Positions 8,878-16,585 of a stretch of DNA of 64,000 bases are shown here, piece by piece. A model generated the notes under the pieces. That model was not told the origin of the DNA. It was given only the letters and a program-made list of their open reading frames with translations, and ran no database searches. The stretch spans positions 90,167 to 154,166 of the forward strand of contig NZ_JAHWGT010000020.1 in the NCBI RefSeq assembly GCF_020873895.1, read 5' to 3'. Positions within the stretch are counted from its first letter, which is position 1; every line of letters begins with the position of its first letter. The position numbers and the translations under genes were made by a program. This DNA is from Streptomyces sp. DH12 (lineage in GTDB: Bacteria > Actinomycetota > Actinomycetes > Streptomycetales > Streptomycetaceae).

Positions 8878-9198
8878 TCAGAAGGGCGCATCGAGGGCCT
8901 TCTCGATCACCGACGTCAGTCCCGCCGAGACGGCTCCGCTCGTGACGACCTTGTACAGCACGGCGGCGAAGGCGCACGCGGCAATCGTGCCCATCGCGTA
9001 CTCGGCCGTGCTCATGCCCGCGTCCCCGCCGGCCCCGGCCCGAACGGCCGACCAGCGCCGCCTCGTCCACCCGGCCCACCCGGCCCACCCGATCCGCTCG
9101 GTCCGCCTCGTCCACCCGGCCCACCCGATCCGCCTGGTTCGCCCGGTTCGCCCGGTCCGCTCGGTCCACTTCGTCCACTCCGTCGTTCGTCGCCCCAT
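8878..9198 (-). CDS. DUF4244 (Flp-pilin-like) protein with a repetitive Trp-rich N-terminus
   Basis: A 106-residue protein. The C-terminal 60 residues match the DUF4244 pattern: AGMSTAEYAMGTIAACAFAA, then one transmembrane helix and a short tail ending KALDAPF. In Tad loci this protein is the likely Flp-type pilin. The first 50 residues are odd: WTKWTERTGRTGRTRR and repeated GWAGWTRR units encoded by an imperfect tandem DNA repeat. ATG at 9198 has AAAGGAG seven bases upstream, so the repeat appears to be translated. Upstream genes are the two GspF-type membrane proteins, which would form the platform. Confidence 0.72.
   Translation of the reverse strand: MGRRTTEWTKWTERTGRTGRTRRIGWAGWTRRTERIGWAGWAGWTRRRWSAVRAGAGGDAGMSTAEYAMGTIAACAFAAVLYKVVTSGAVSAGLTSVIEKALDAPF
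9060..9185. repeat. Imperfect 9-bp tandem repeat in the DUF4244 gene
   Basis: Units such as CCCGGCCCA, CCCGATCCG and CTCGGTCCG follow one another for about 125 bp, keeping frame in multiples of three. They encode the Trp/Arg/Gly repeats at the N-terminus of the leftward DUF4244 protein. Confidence 0.75.
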
Positions 9199-9263
9199 GG
9201 CGATCTCCTTTCGTCCGTCGTCGTCATGTGGTGCCGCACCCGCACCGGTGCGGAGCAGGCGCC

Positions 9264-10037
9264 TCACAGGAGGCGTCCGGCCAGTCCGATGACGACCGGC
9301 GCGACACCGACCGCCAGGAACGCGGGCAGGAAGCACAGGCCCACCGGGGCCGTGATCAGGACCTGGGTGCGCTGGGCGCGGGCCGCGGCGGCGCGCGCCT
9401 GGTCGGCCCGCAGTCCGGCGGCCAGTCGGGTGACCGGCCCGGCCGCCGGGGCTCCCGTCGCCGCGGCGCGCTCCAGGCAGCGGGCCAGCGGGCGCGCCCC
9501 CGGCACGTCGCCGAACCGGCCCCACGCCTCGCCCGGGTCGCCGCCGAGCGCCAGTTCGGCGGCTGTCCGTCCGAGCCGCTCACCGAGGGGGCCGCCCATG
9601 GAACGGCCCACCGCTTCGGCGGCCTCACGGGGGCCCGCTCCGGCCGACAGGCAGGCGGCCAGGAGTTCCGCCGCCGGCGGCAGCCGGCGCGCGGCCTCGG
9701 TGTCGCCGGTGTCGGGGCGCGGCCGCCGCTGCCATCTGTGGACGCCGTAGGCCGCGGCGGCACCGATCAGGCAGCCCGCGGTCCCGCCGATCAACAGCCA
9801 CCCGGCGCTCAGGGCCGCCGCGGGGGTCGTCCACGGGGCACAGGCCAACCGTGCCCGCCCACCGCGCCACCGCGCGGGAGGCCGCTCGGGGCGGGTTCCT
9901 CCCAGGGCGGTCAGCCGTCGGCAGGCCCGTACGGCGCGCCGGGCCCGGGCCGTCACCCAGGCCGCGCACAGGGCACTTCCCAGGAGGGTCGCGACTGTCC
10001 ACAGGCGGTGGACAACCTCGGCGGTGTCGGCGTTCAC
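9264..10037 (-). CDS. Type II secretion F-family membrane protein (TadC-like)
   Basis: A 257-residue protein with a GspF/TadC layout: N-terminal transmembrane segments (about 15-30 and 75-95), a cytoplasmic helical domain with LPPAAELLAACLSAGAGPREA and LERAAATGAPAAGPVTRLA, and a C-terminal hydrophobic hairpin (APVGLCFLPAFLAVGVAPVV). The family forms the inner-membrane platform that works with the TadA ATPase. It overlaps the tadB-like gene by 4 bp (ATGA type), a sign of one operon. In this lysogen it lies downstream of the interrupted tadA, so its normal promoter is probably cut off. Confidence 0.78.
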   Translation of the reverse strand: MNADTAEVVHRLWTVATLLGSALCAAWVTARARRAVRACRRLTALGGTRPERPPARWRGGRARLACAPWTTPAAALSAGWLLIGGTAGCLIGAAAAYGVHRWQRRPRPDTGDTEAARRLPPAAELLAACLSAGAGPREAAEAVGRSMGGPLGERLGRTAAELALGGDPGEAWGRFGDVPGARPLARCLERAAATGAPAAGPVTRLAAGLRADQARAAAARAQRTQVLITAPVGLCFLPAFLAVGVAPVVIGLAGRLL

Positions 10038-10900
10038 GGCTCCTCACCGGCCTCGACGATGCGCCGGGCCCACCACAGGCCGGCGGCTTCCAGCGCACCG
10101 CCCAGCAGGAGGCAGCCCCAGCCCGCCGGGGTGTGCAGGAGGACGTGGAGCGGTCGGGCTCCGAGGGCGGCCCCCATGGCGAGGGCTGCCAAGGGCAGCA
10201 GCGCGAGCAGTACGACAGTCGCCCAGGCCCCGCTCAGCTCCGCCCGCAGGCGCTCCCGCTGCTCTCGCCGGTCGCGCAGGGCGGCCTCCAATCGGTCGAG
10301 CCCGGCGGCCAGCCCGGCGCCCCCGTCCACCGCCACCTGCCAGCACGCCGCGAGCCCGGCCAGCCCGTCCGCCCCGTCCGCGTCCGCCGCGCGTCTCAGC
10401 GCGTCCGGGACGTCTCCGCCGAAGCGCGCGGCCGCCAGTACGGCTGCCTCCCCCGCGCCCAGCGCCCCGGTGCTCCGGGCCGCGAACCTGAGGGCCTGGA
10501 CGGGCTGGCAACCGGCACGGAGTTCGGCGGCGACGGCGGCGCACAGCGCGATCACTCCGTCGGTACGCAGGTCGCGCTCCTTGGCGCGTGCCCTCGCCCG
10601 GAGCCGCCGCCTCACCAGCGGGACCGCCGCGAGCCCGGCCGGAAGGGGGATCGGTGATCCGCCCAGGAGGGCGAGCGCCACGGCGGCGGGGAGGCACAGC
10701 CACTCCGGCCCGAGTCCCGACCAGGGCCTTCCGAACGGCCACCGGACGGCGGATGCCGGCTCGATGGTCGCCGACTCGGTGGCCGCGCCACCGGTGAACA
10801 GCGCTCTGCCGCGCCGTGCCCCACGGGCGCCGCCGGTATGGAGCCAGACCGCCGCGCCCAGGCACAGCACCGCCCCCGACACGGGTCCGACCGTCACCAT
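10034..10900 (-). CDS. Type II secretion F-family membrane protein (TadB-like)
   Basis: A 288-residue protein from ATG at 10900, overlapping the tadA stop (ATGGTGA). A hydrophobic N-terminus is followed by a central GspF domain with RTDGVIALCAAVAAELRAGC and ACWQVAVDGGAGLAAGLDRLE, then two C-terminal hydrophobic segments (about 220-265). Together with the next gene it makes the usual TadB-TadC pair. A reading frame extended to 10969 would overlap tadA further and is not needed. Partner proteins are the TadA ATPase and TadC-like platform protein. Confidence 0.78.
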   Translation of the reverse strand: MVTVGPVSGAVLCLGAAVWLHTGGARGARRGRALFTGGAATESATIEPASAVRWPFGRPWSGLGPEWLCLPAAVALALLGGSPIPLPAGLAAVPLVRRRLRARARAKERDLRTDGVIALCAAVAAELRAGCQPVQALRFAARSTGALGAGEAAVLAAARFGGDVPDALRRAADADGADGLAGLAACWQVAVDGGAGLAAGLDRLEAALRDRREQRERLRAELSGAWATVVLLALLPLAALAMGAALGARPLHVLLHTPAGWGCLLLGGALEAAGLWWARRIVEAGEEP

Positions 10901-11466
10901 CGCGTACCTCCGATCAGCGTGCGCAGCCGCTCCCAGCCGCGCTCCTCGACGAACCCCGCCGGCGCCCACCGCAGCGCGGGGACCGTCACGACCAGTCCGT
11001 CGGGGCGTCGTCGGAGTACGTGGACCTCAGCGACGCGCCGCTGCCCGCCGGGGGCCCGGACGAGGTGGACGACCGCCGAAAGCCCGGCGGCCAGTTGGCT
11101 GTGCAGGGCGGCCCGGTCCAGCCCCGCGGTCGTCCCCAGGGCCTCCAGACGGGCGGGTACGTCCCCGGCCGTGTTGGCGTGCACGGTGCCGCAGCCGCCT
11201 TCGTGGCCGGTGTTGAGGGCGGCGAGGAGGTCGGCCACCTCCGCTCCCCGCACCTCCCCCACGACGAGCCGGTCCGGCCGCATCCGCAGCGCCTGGCGCA
11301 CCAGGTCCCGCAGCGTCACCCGCCCGGCCCCCTCCTGGTTCGGCGGTCGTGCCTCCAGCCGGACGACGTGCGGGTGGTCGGGGCGCAGCTCCGCCGAGTC
11401 CTCGGCCAGGACGATCCGCTCCCGCTCCCCCACCAGGCTCAACAACGCCGCCAGCAGCGTCGTCTT
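10894..11466 (-). pseudogene. TadA-family ATPase, C-terminal half, separated by prophage insertion
   Basis: This is 190 codons of a secretion ATPase beginning with the Walker A lysine: KTTLLAAL, then LAEDSAELRPDHPHVVRLEA (Asp box), RPDRLVVGEVRGAEVADLL (Walker B) and a His-box region (GHEGGCGTVHANTAGD). The N-terminal half lies 36.7 kb away at 48150-48728. Adding the two at the shared dinucleotide restores GGTGTGKTT in frame, giving 383 residues. Reading into the phage end, a GTG at 11502 gives a possible 202-residue fragment, which lacks the ATP-binding glycines. The gene is reversibly broken rather than decayed: I see no internal stop. Confidence 0.93.
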
Positions 11467-11494
11467 CCCGAAGTTGTCGTCAAGACGCCTTTGT
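11437..11494. other. attL, left prophage junction
   Basis: Host sequence up to 11464 (coding for TTLLAAL of TadA) joins phage sequence from 11467. The only bases strictly shared with the right junction are TT at 11465-11466. The phage arm CCCGAAGTTGTCGTCAAGA runs from 11467. This short two-base crossover is what is known for large serine integrases. Confidence 0.85.
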
Positions 11495-11513
11495 TCGGGC
11501 ACACTAGGTGTGC

Positions 11514-13001
11514 ATGAAGACCACCCGCACGGTCAACGGCCGGGTCCGCGCCGTCATCTACGTCCGCATCAGCCAGGACCGTTCCGGCGCCCACCTGGGC
11601 GTCGACCGACAGCGCGAGGACTGCGAGGCCCTCGCCGAGCGGAACGGGTGGGCCGTCGTCGAGACCTACGTCGACAACGACATGTCGGCGTACAGCGGCA
11701 AGCCGCGCAAGGACTACCGGCGCATGCTCGCCGACCTCGAGGACGGCGTAGCCACCATCGTCATCGCCTGGCACACCGACCGGCTCCACCGCTCGCCCAC
11801 CGAGCTGGAGGAGTACATCGACATCTCGGAGCGCCGCGGCGTGACGACCCACACCTGCCAGGCCGGGCCCATCGACTTGGCCACACCGTCGGGTCGCATG
11901 GTCGCTCGGATGCTCGGCGCCGTCGCGCGGCACGAGTCGGAGCACAAGGCCGAGCGCGTGGCCCGGGCCCGCTTGCAGAAGGCGAGGGCGGGTGAATGGG
12001 GCGGCGGCATCCGGCCGTTCGGCTGGGGCGTGCCGACCGGCGAGACGACCACGAAGGTCGACAGGCGGACCGGCAAGGAGATCCAGGTGCCCGTCCTGGA
12101 CATGAACAGGCTCGTCCCGGAAGAGGCCGCGGCCGTTGAGCACGGCACCAACAGCCTGTTGGCCGGCGGGTCCGTCAACGCGTTCATGAGGTGGCTCGCC
12201 GACAAGGGGCTGACCACTACGCGCGGCAACCCGATCACCCAGCAAGAGGCACGGGACATGCTGGTGCGCCCGAGGAACGCCGGGATCGCCGTATACAGGG
12301 GCGAGGAGATCGGCCGCGGCGCGTGGGAGCCGATCGTCGACGAGGCGCGCTTCAGGGCCGTCGTGGCGGTCCTGTCCGACCCGTCACGCCGCACCACCCC
12401 CGGCCCTGAGCCGAAGTGGTTCGGGTCGATGATCTACAGGTGCGGCATCGACGGCTGCGACAAGACGATGATCAGCACCCGGTCCGGCGGTGCCCGCCAC
12501 TCCACCTACCGGTGCCAGACCCGGCACGCCGGCGGCCGCCGTGGCGACAAGCTCGACGAGTACGTACAGGACCTCATCATCGAGCGCCTGTCGCGGCCGG
12601 ACGCCCACGATCTCCTCCTGCCGGGACCCGACGACGCAAACGTGGCCGACCTCCAGGCGGAGAGCGAGCAGATCCGGCGGCGCCTCACGGACCTCGCCGG
12701 GCTGTTCGGCTCGGGGCAGATCACGATGGCGCAGTTCACCGAGGGTTCGGACGCGGCGCGAGCCCAGCTGGAGGGGGTCAACCGGCAGCTCGGCAAGGCG
12801 GCGCTGAAGGACCCGCTGGTTCCGCTCGTCGGAGCGCCTGACGTGCGGGCCGCCTGGAAGGCCACACCGCTGGATCAACAGCGCGCGGTGCTGCGTGCCC
12901 TGATGACGGTCACAGTGCGGCCGGCGCGGCGCGGCCGCATGCCCGACGGCGGGTATTTCGACTACGAGACCATCGACATCGCTTGGCTCCGGAATGGATG
13001 A
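11514..13001 (+). CDS. int: Large serine integrase
   Basis: A 495-residue phage integrase. The N-terminal resolvase domain (about 10-150) has the catalytic serine at position 20 in YVRISQDRSG, with Arg residues in DRQRED and HTDRLHRS. A Recombinase domain follows (about 165-270, with RPFGWG), then a zinc-ribbon region with CGIDGCDK and YRCQTRHAGG, and a helical C-terminal part typical of the coiled-coil subdomain. ATG at 11514 has AGGTG five bases upstream; a GTG two codons earlier is the alternative. It lies 47 bp from attL, as is usual. It should join attP and attB at a TT dinucleotide; excision would need a directionality factor not recognised here. Confidence 0.95.
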   Translation: MKTTRTVNGRVRAVIYVRISQDRSGAHLGVDRQREDCEALAERNGWAVVETYVDNDMSAYSGKPRKDYRRMLADLEDGVATIVIAWHTDRLHRSPTELEEYIDISERRGVTTHTCQAGPIDLATPSGRMVARMLGAVARHESEHKAERVARARLQKARAGEWGGGIRPFGWGVPTGETTTKVDRRTGKEIQVPVLDMNRLVPEEAAAVEHGTNSLLAGGSVNAFMRWLADKGLTTTRGNPITQQEARDMLVRPRNAGIAVYRGEEIGRGAWEPIVDEARFRAVVAVLSDPSRRTTPGPEPKWFGSMIYRCGIDGCDKTMISTRSGGARHSTYRCQTRHAGGRRGDKLDEYVQDLIIERLSRPDAHDLLLPGPDDANVADLQAESEQIRRRLTDLAGLFGSGQITMAQFTEGSDAARAQLEGVNRQLGKAALKDPLVPLVGAPDVRAAWKATPLDQQRAVLRALMTVTVRPARRGRMPDGGYFDYETIDIAWLRNG

Positions 13002-13019
13002 ACCTCCGCGCACCGATTC

Positions 13020-13793
13020 CTATCCATCCCCCGCCTCTTCATCCGCAAGAAACTGCGTCATCTTATTGTGCAGATCCTGCAGCTCTCGCTGGAGCTTCTC
13101 CAATTCAGGATTTCGGAGATAACCCATTTTTTCGAGGTGCACTGCGACGTTGGTGGCGATCTCTTCCGAGTGCGTCTCCAGAAGCGCCTGAATCACGCTC
13201 TCGGGAAGGTCTAGGCGTTCCTGCAGGTCCTGTCGCTTCTCCTCTGCCTGCACCGAGAGCTGCACAGTCTCCTCGCTGGGCTCAGCCACAGGGGGGGCGT
13301 ACTCCCATTTGGCCGGGATGAAGTCGAGGGTGGCGTGCTCGCGCGACGCAGACTGCGCACGCTCAAGGAACGCGGGTGATGGATCTACCGCGAGAATCCG
13401 ACGCAGATACATGACAGGATCTACGCCAAACCTCCCAGCCGGTTCTTCATCGGCCTCCCCCATGGGGGAGGAGATGAGAAAGTCGCCAGCCGGAGGCAGC
13501 ATGAAGAACGCGAACGGGACGTCGAAGACCGCGCAAAACGCGTTGATCTCGTCCAGGTCGAATTTTCTCGGCCTGCCGCCCTGGTAGGCGCGTTCCGCAG
13601 CGCTGACGCTGGCGTTCGACCATGGGCGCCCCGTGTACTGCCCGAGCTGCTCGCCCAGCTGCTGCTGCGTCCAGCCCTGCGCACGCCTGGCGCGCAGGAG
13701 GTTATAGGAGACCAGCTGGTTGACCGACCAGAACGTCGCGGGTCCAGCCTCGTCCTCGGGGGGCGGCCCTGGTTGGGCCGGGTTGCGTGCCAT
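13020..13793 (-). CDS. Phage repressor, XRE-type helix-turn-helix protein
   Basis: A 257-residue protein. The N-terminal HTH (about 25-85) contains LRARRAQGWTQQQLGEQLG and WSNASVSAAERAYQGG. The rest is helical, with a charged C-terminal coiled-coil-like stretch (about 170-250, rich in Glu/Gln/Leu). Position, divergent from a Cro-like gene, makes it the likely lysogeny repressor. I chose ATG at 13793 because a promoter (TTCAGC, 18 bp, TACAGT) ends exactly seven bases before it, which would give a leaderless mRNA; a GTG three codons upstream is possible. It converges on int, with only 18 bp between the stops. Confidence 0.82.
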   Translation of the reverse strand: MARNPAQPGPPPEDEAGPATFWSVNQLVSYNLLRARRAQGWTQQQLGEQLGQYTGRPWSNASVSAAERAYQGGRPRKFDLDEINAFCAVFDVPFAFFMLPPAGDFLISSPMGEADEEPAGRFGVDPVMYLRRILAVDPSPAFLERAQSASREHATLDFIPAKWEYAPPVAEPSEETVQLSVQAEEKRQDLQERLDLPESVIQALLETHSEEIATNVAVHLEKMGYLRNPELEKLQRELQDLHNKMTQFLADEEAGDG

Positions 13794-13885
13794 GACGCCC
13801 ACTGTAGACCGGGAGTCAACGAAAGCTGAAGCCCGGTTCCACGTTTGGTTGACTTCTGGCCATCGCCGCTTCTACTGTCAACGAC
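13794..13885. promoter_or_regulatory. Divergent repressor/Cro control region with three GTCAAC half-sites
   Basis: Rightward promoter: TTGACT at 13849-13854, 18-bp spacer, TACTGT at 13873-13878, then seven bases to ATG at 13886. Leftward promoter: TTCAGC (13830-13825), 18-bp spacer, TACAGT (13806-13801), then seven bases to ATG at 13793. Three copies of GTCAAC, in either direction, lie at 13815-13820, 13848-13853 and 13877-13882; two of them overlap rightward promoter boxes, which suits repressor or Cro operators. Confidence 0.7.
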
Positions 13886-14128
13886 ATGCAGAACGACTCA
13901 ACGGAGACGTTCAGCGGACCGCCGTTGCGGCGCCTTCGGGTTGCCAAGGGGTTGAGTCTGCGGACGGCGGCACAGCGCTCCGGCATCGACCCGGGACACC
14001 TGTCGAAGGTCGAGCGAGGTGAGAAGCAACTCTCGATCGACTCCTTGTACCGCTTGGCCAAGGTGTTGGAGCTCCAAGAGCTCCACACGCTGCTCCAGCC
14101 GTATGTGCAGCAAAAGGTCCCGGCGTGA
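13886..14128 (+). CDS. Cro-like small XRE regulator
   Basis: An 80-residue HTH protein: LRRLRVAKGLSLRTAAQRSG and GHLSKVERGEKQLSIDSLYRLAKVL form a complete XRE domain filling residues 14-65. It is the first gene of the rightward early operon, divergent from the repressor, so a Cro-like role in choosing lytic growth is inferred. The ATG lies seven bases after the -10 box, pointing to a leaderless transcript. The stop overlaps the next frame (GTGA). Confidence 0.82.
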   Translation: MQNDSTETFSGPPLRRLRVAKGLSLRTAAQRSGIDPGHLSKVERGEKQLSIDSLYRLAKVLELQELHTLLQPYVQQKVPA

Positions 14129-14238
14129 CTTGCCGTGTTGCGACGCCTCCGGCATACGACGACGACGCCCGGGGTGCCACCCGAGCGCCGTCTGTCGAGC
14201 ACATCCACGAATCCGCCTACCAGCAGATCGGAAGCTCG

Positions 14239-14937
14239 ATGACCACTGTACCGACCCGCGGACGTCGCGCCCAGCCGAAGACCAGCCAGACCGGCGCCGC
14301 CGTGTCGACGCCGTTCGGTGCGGCCGTCGCCGCGGCCGTCCTGGCCCAGGTGCCCCAGCTCGCCGTCCCGCCCGCCGAGCTGGCCGACATCTGCACCGCC
14401 GCCGCCATCCGCGCCGGCATCCTCCCCGCCCGCTGCGCGACGCACGACTGGTGCACCGAGACGGGCGAGCACCGGGACCACTACGCCCCCTACATCGAGG
14501 CGCCCACCCCGGACGGGCTCGGCGACCCGGTCCTGATGGCGACCCTCCTCGCGAGCAACGACGAGACGCCGAAGGTCAGCTTCCTCGACACCGACCTGAC
14601 CCCCGACGAGACCCGCGCCCGGGTCGCGGAGCTGCGCGCCCACCTCGACAAGGTCGAGGCCCTGGCCGACACGCTCGACGGGATCGCCCCGCTGGACCCG
14701 GCCGCCGAGGCGTACAGCGTCGAGGCCCCGGGCGCGAGCGCGGCCCTGCTCAACGCCACCGTCTTCGAGTCGGAGGCGGGCGCGGCCCTGGTCTCCGTGT
14801 GGGGCGACCCCTGCGCGGACGCGGACCTGGACGCGGCCGGGACCGACCAGCTGATCGGGGACCTGGAGCAGTTCGTCTCCCGCCTGCGGGCCCTCCGCGA
14901 CCACGTGGCGCAGGACACCGCCGAGGGCAACCGGTGA
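14239..14937 (+). CDS. Early phage protein of unknown function
   Basis: A 232-residue protein from ATG at 14239, with GGAAG upstream; an in-frame GTG at 14125 overlapping the previous stop would add 38 residues. A conserved-looking patch CATHDWCTETGEHRDHY (about 75-95) has Cys and His residues spaced like the actinobacterial DUF6907 group, and a later gene (20956) has a similar WC..H patch. The C-terminal third is acidic and helical (DQLIGDLEQFVSRLRALRD). No enzyme motif was recognised. It starts a run of four tightly coupled early genes. Confidence 0.65.
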   Translation: MTTVPTRGRRAQPKTSQTGAAVSTPFGAAVAAAVLAQVPQLAVPPAELADICTAAAIRAGILPARCATHDWCTETGEHRDHYAPYIEAPTPDGLGDPVLMATLLASNDETPKVSFLDTDLTPDETRARVAELRAHLDKVEALADTLDGIAPLDPAAEAYSVEAPGASAALLNATVFESEAGAALVSVWGDPCADADLDAAGTDQLIGDLEQFVSRLRALRDHVAQDTAEGNR

Positions 14938-15113
14938 ACGCCACACAGCAGACCGCGACGGCCGGGGACACCCCCGGCCGTCCGGCCCGGCCTGCCGGCT
15001 ACTGGGAGCGCATAGACCGCCTCGTCGACCAGGCCCCGCCCCTCACCGACGACCAGCGCGCCCGGCTCCGCGTCATCTTCCACCAGACCACCTCGGCCAA
15101 GGAGGCAGCGTGA
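14934..15113 (+). CDS. Small early phage protein
   Basis: A 59-residue protein starting at GTG that overlaps the previous stop by four bases. The N-terminus is Thr/Ala/Pro-rich; the C-terminus GYWERIDRLVDQAPPLTDDQ and RARLRVIFHQT looks like a short helical pair. The pattern is often seen in small Streptomyces phage or plasmid proteins, but I do not assign a function. Its stop overlaps the next start. Confidence 0.6.
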   Translation: MNATQQTATAGDTPGRPARPAGYWERIDRLVDQAPPLTDDQRARLRVIFHQTTSAKEAA

Positions 15114-15562
15114 CCAGCACCCAGGACCGCCGACCCGGCCGGTGGCCGATCGACCACCCCGTACACCTGGAACCGGCTCCGGCCCACGCCCACGACGAAC
15201 GCCCCCTTCCGCTGCGTCCGCAGGACGAGGTAGCCGTCCCCGAAGTCCGCCTCGTCGTCACGGTCGACCTCACCGGCCCCTACACCAGCAGCCACGACGT
15301 CACCGCCGACCTCTACAGCCAGACGCGTCACTCCGTCGACTGCCACACCGTGGTCGTCCGCTTCGGGGAGGACGCCCTCCGAATCTGTCCCGGCCTCGGA
15401 AGCGCGATCGCCTCCCGGTTCTTCCTCGCTGCCCGCCAAGTCGAGATCCACGTCCCGGCCGGGACCCGGTGGGCGTTCGTCGCCGCCGAGACGCAGGAGT
15501 ACATGCGCCGCTACGCCGCCGACCACGCCCAGATGCTCGCCAAGACACGGACGTCCGGCTGA
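15110..15562 (+). CDS. Early phage protein of unknown function
   Basis: A 150-residue protein, GTG start overlapping the previous stop. A Pro/Arg-rich N-terminus (1-45) precedes a compact region with VRLVVTVDLTGPYTSSHDVT and a C-terminal helix ending EYMRRYAADHAQMLAKT. No known motif. It ends the first early cluster and is followed by a strong GC hairpin at 15577-15616. Confidence 0.6.
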   Translation: MTSTQDRRPGRWPIDHPVHLEPAPAHAHDERPLPLRPQDEVAVPEVRLVVTVDLTGPYTSSHDVTADLYSQTRHSVDCHTVVVRFGEDALRICPGLGSAIASRFFLAARQVEIHVPAGTRWAFVAAETQEYMRRYAADHAQMLAKTRTSG

Positions 15563-15576
15563 CCCGGGGAGCGCAC

Positions 15577-15616
15577 TGCGGCCCCGGGCCCCTCCCCCCC
15601 CTGGCCCGGGGTCGCA
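15577..15616 (+). terminator. GC hairpin after first early cluster
   Basis: A 14-bp stem (TGCGGCCCCGGGCC with its complement, one G-T wobble) with a C-rich loop lies in the gap 15563-15665. No T-run follows, so it may be an attenuator or mRNA end rather than a full terminator. Confidence 0.5.
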
Positions 15617-15665
15617 CGCGCACTCACGAACCCCGCAGACCCCGCTCGTAGAAGAGAGCACGTTC

Positions 15666-15962
15666 GTGAACAGCACCATCGCCCTCCCCCTCTTCGGGGA
15701 GGACACCACGCAGACCAAGGAGACGAGCCAGGCGCCCGAGCGGCTCGGCATGGCCGCCGCCGCGGCCCGGCTCGTCGTCTGCCGCAGCAGCCGGGGCGAG
15801 GACGGCGAATCCCTCGCCCTGCTCGTCGTCGACTGCCCGTTCTGCGACCACCAGCACATCCACCCCGCCGGCCTCGAAGCGGCGCCGCGCGTCTGCCCCA
15901 GGCGGTCGCGCTGCGTCAGCCGTCCGACCGGCATCTACTACTTCCCGGCGGTGGCCCGGTGA
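15666..15962 (+). CDS. Small zinc-binding-type early protein
   Basis: A 98-residue protein starting at GTG 15666, twenty-odd bases after GTAGAAGAGAG. The C-terminal half has CPFCDHQHIHP and later CPRRSRC, which together can form a one-site zinc ribbon. It overlaps the prim-pol start by four bases, so it is probably made with the replication proteins. Exact role unknown. Confidence 0.6.
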   Translation: MNSTIALPLFGEDTTQTKETSQAPERLGMAAAAARLVVCRSSRGEDGESLALLVVDCPFCDHQHIHPAGLEAAPRVCPRRSRCVSRPTGIYYFPAVAR

Positions 15963-16585
15963 CGACCCAGACCCTGGAGATCCCGCCAGACCTGCCGGGC
16001 GCGGCTGTCGCCTACGCCTCGGCAGGCATCCGCGTCTTCCGCGTCCGTCCGGACAAGGCTCCGTTTGCCAACTGCGTCCGGTGCCGGCCGCCAACCGAGA
16101 GGCGGCCGAACCCCTTCTACATCGAGCACCGCCCCGAGGAGTGCCGGTGCTCGGCGCGCACCTGCCACGGCTTCCACGCGGCGACGACCGACGTGCAGCT
16201 CGTCCGGCAGTGGTGGGCCGAGCAGCCGGATGCGAACATCGGCGCGCCGTGCGCACTGAACGGGTGGGCCGTCCTCGACATCGACCCCCGGCACGGAGGG
16301 GACCAGTCCCTCGTCGTCCTCGAGCAGCGCGTCGGCGTGCTACCCGGCACCGTCATGCAGCTCACCGGCGGGGGTGGGCTCCACATCATCTACCGCACGC
16401 CGGGCGTGCCCCTGCCCGGCACCCTTGGGCCCGGCCTGGACGTCAAGCACAACGGATACATCCTGCTCGCGCCGTCCATGCACAGCAGTGGCGGCCGGTA
16501 CCGGTGGTCCGGACACGGCTGCTTCCTCCAGCCCGACTCCGTCTGGCCCGCGGTGCTCACGCCGCAGGGGCGGAGGGCCGCGTGA
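15959..16585 (+). CDS. Bifunctional DNA primase/polymerase (prim-pol) domain protein
   Basis: A 208-residue AEP-superfamily primase. The catalytic acid pair is VLDIDPRHGG (Asp107, Asp109), and the downstream motif LTGGGGLHIIYRT supplies the conserved His142. N-terminal AAVAYASAGIRVFRVRPDKAP is the typical opening of the Prim-Pol family. Such proteins prime and extend DNA in phages and in Streptomyces integrative elements. Cysteines (C39, C42, C62, C64, C69) could bind zinc. It overlaps the next gene (GTGA), which supplies the helicase-type ATPase, so the two form one replication unit. Confidence 0.88.
   Translation: MTTQTLEIPPDLPGAAVAYASAGIRVFRVRPDKAPFANCVRCRPPTERRPNPFYIEHRPEECRCSARTCHGFHAATTDVQLVRQWWAEQPDANIGAPCALNGWAVLDIDPRHGGDQSLVVLEQRVGVLPGTVMQLTGGGGLHIIYRTPGVPLPGTLGPGLDVKHNGYILLAPSMHSSGGRYRWSGHGCFLQPDSVWPAVLTPQGRRAA

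Noticed and set aside
9060-9185. CRISPR array
   Set aside because: Repeats are 9 bp with no unique spacers and keep a reading frame.
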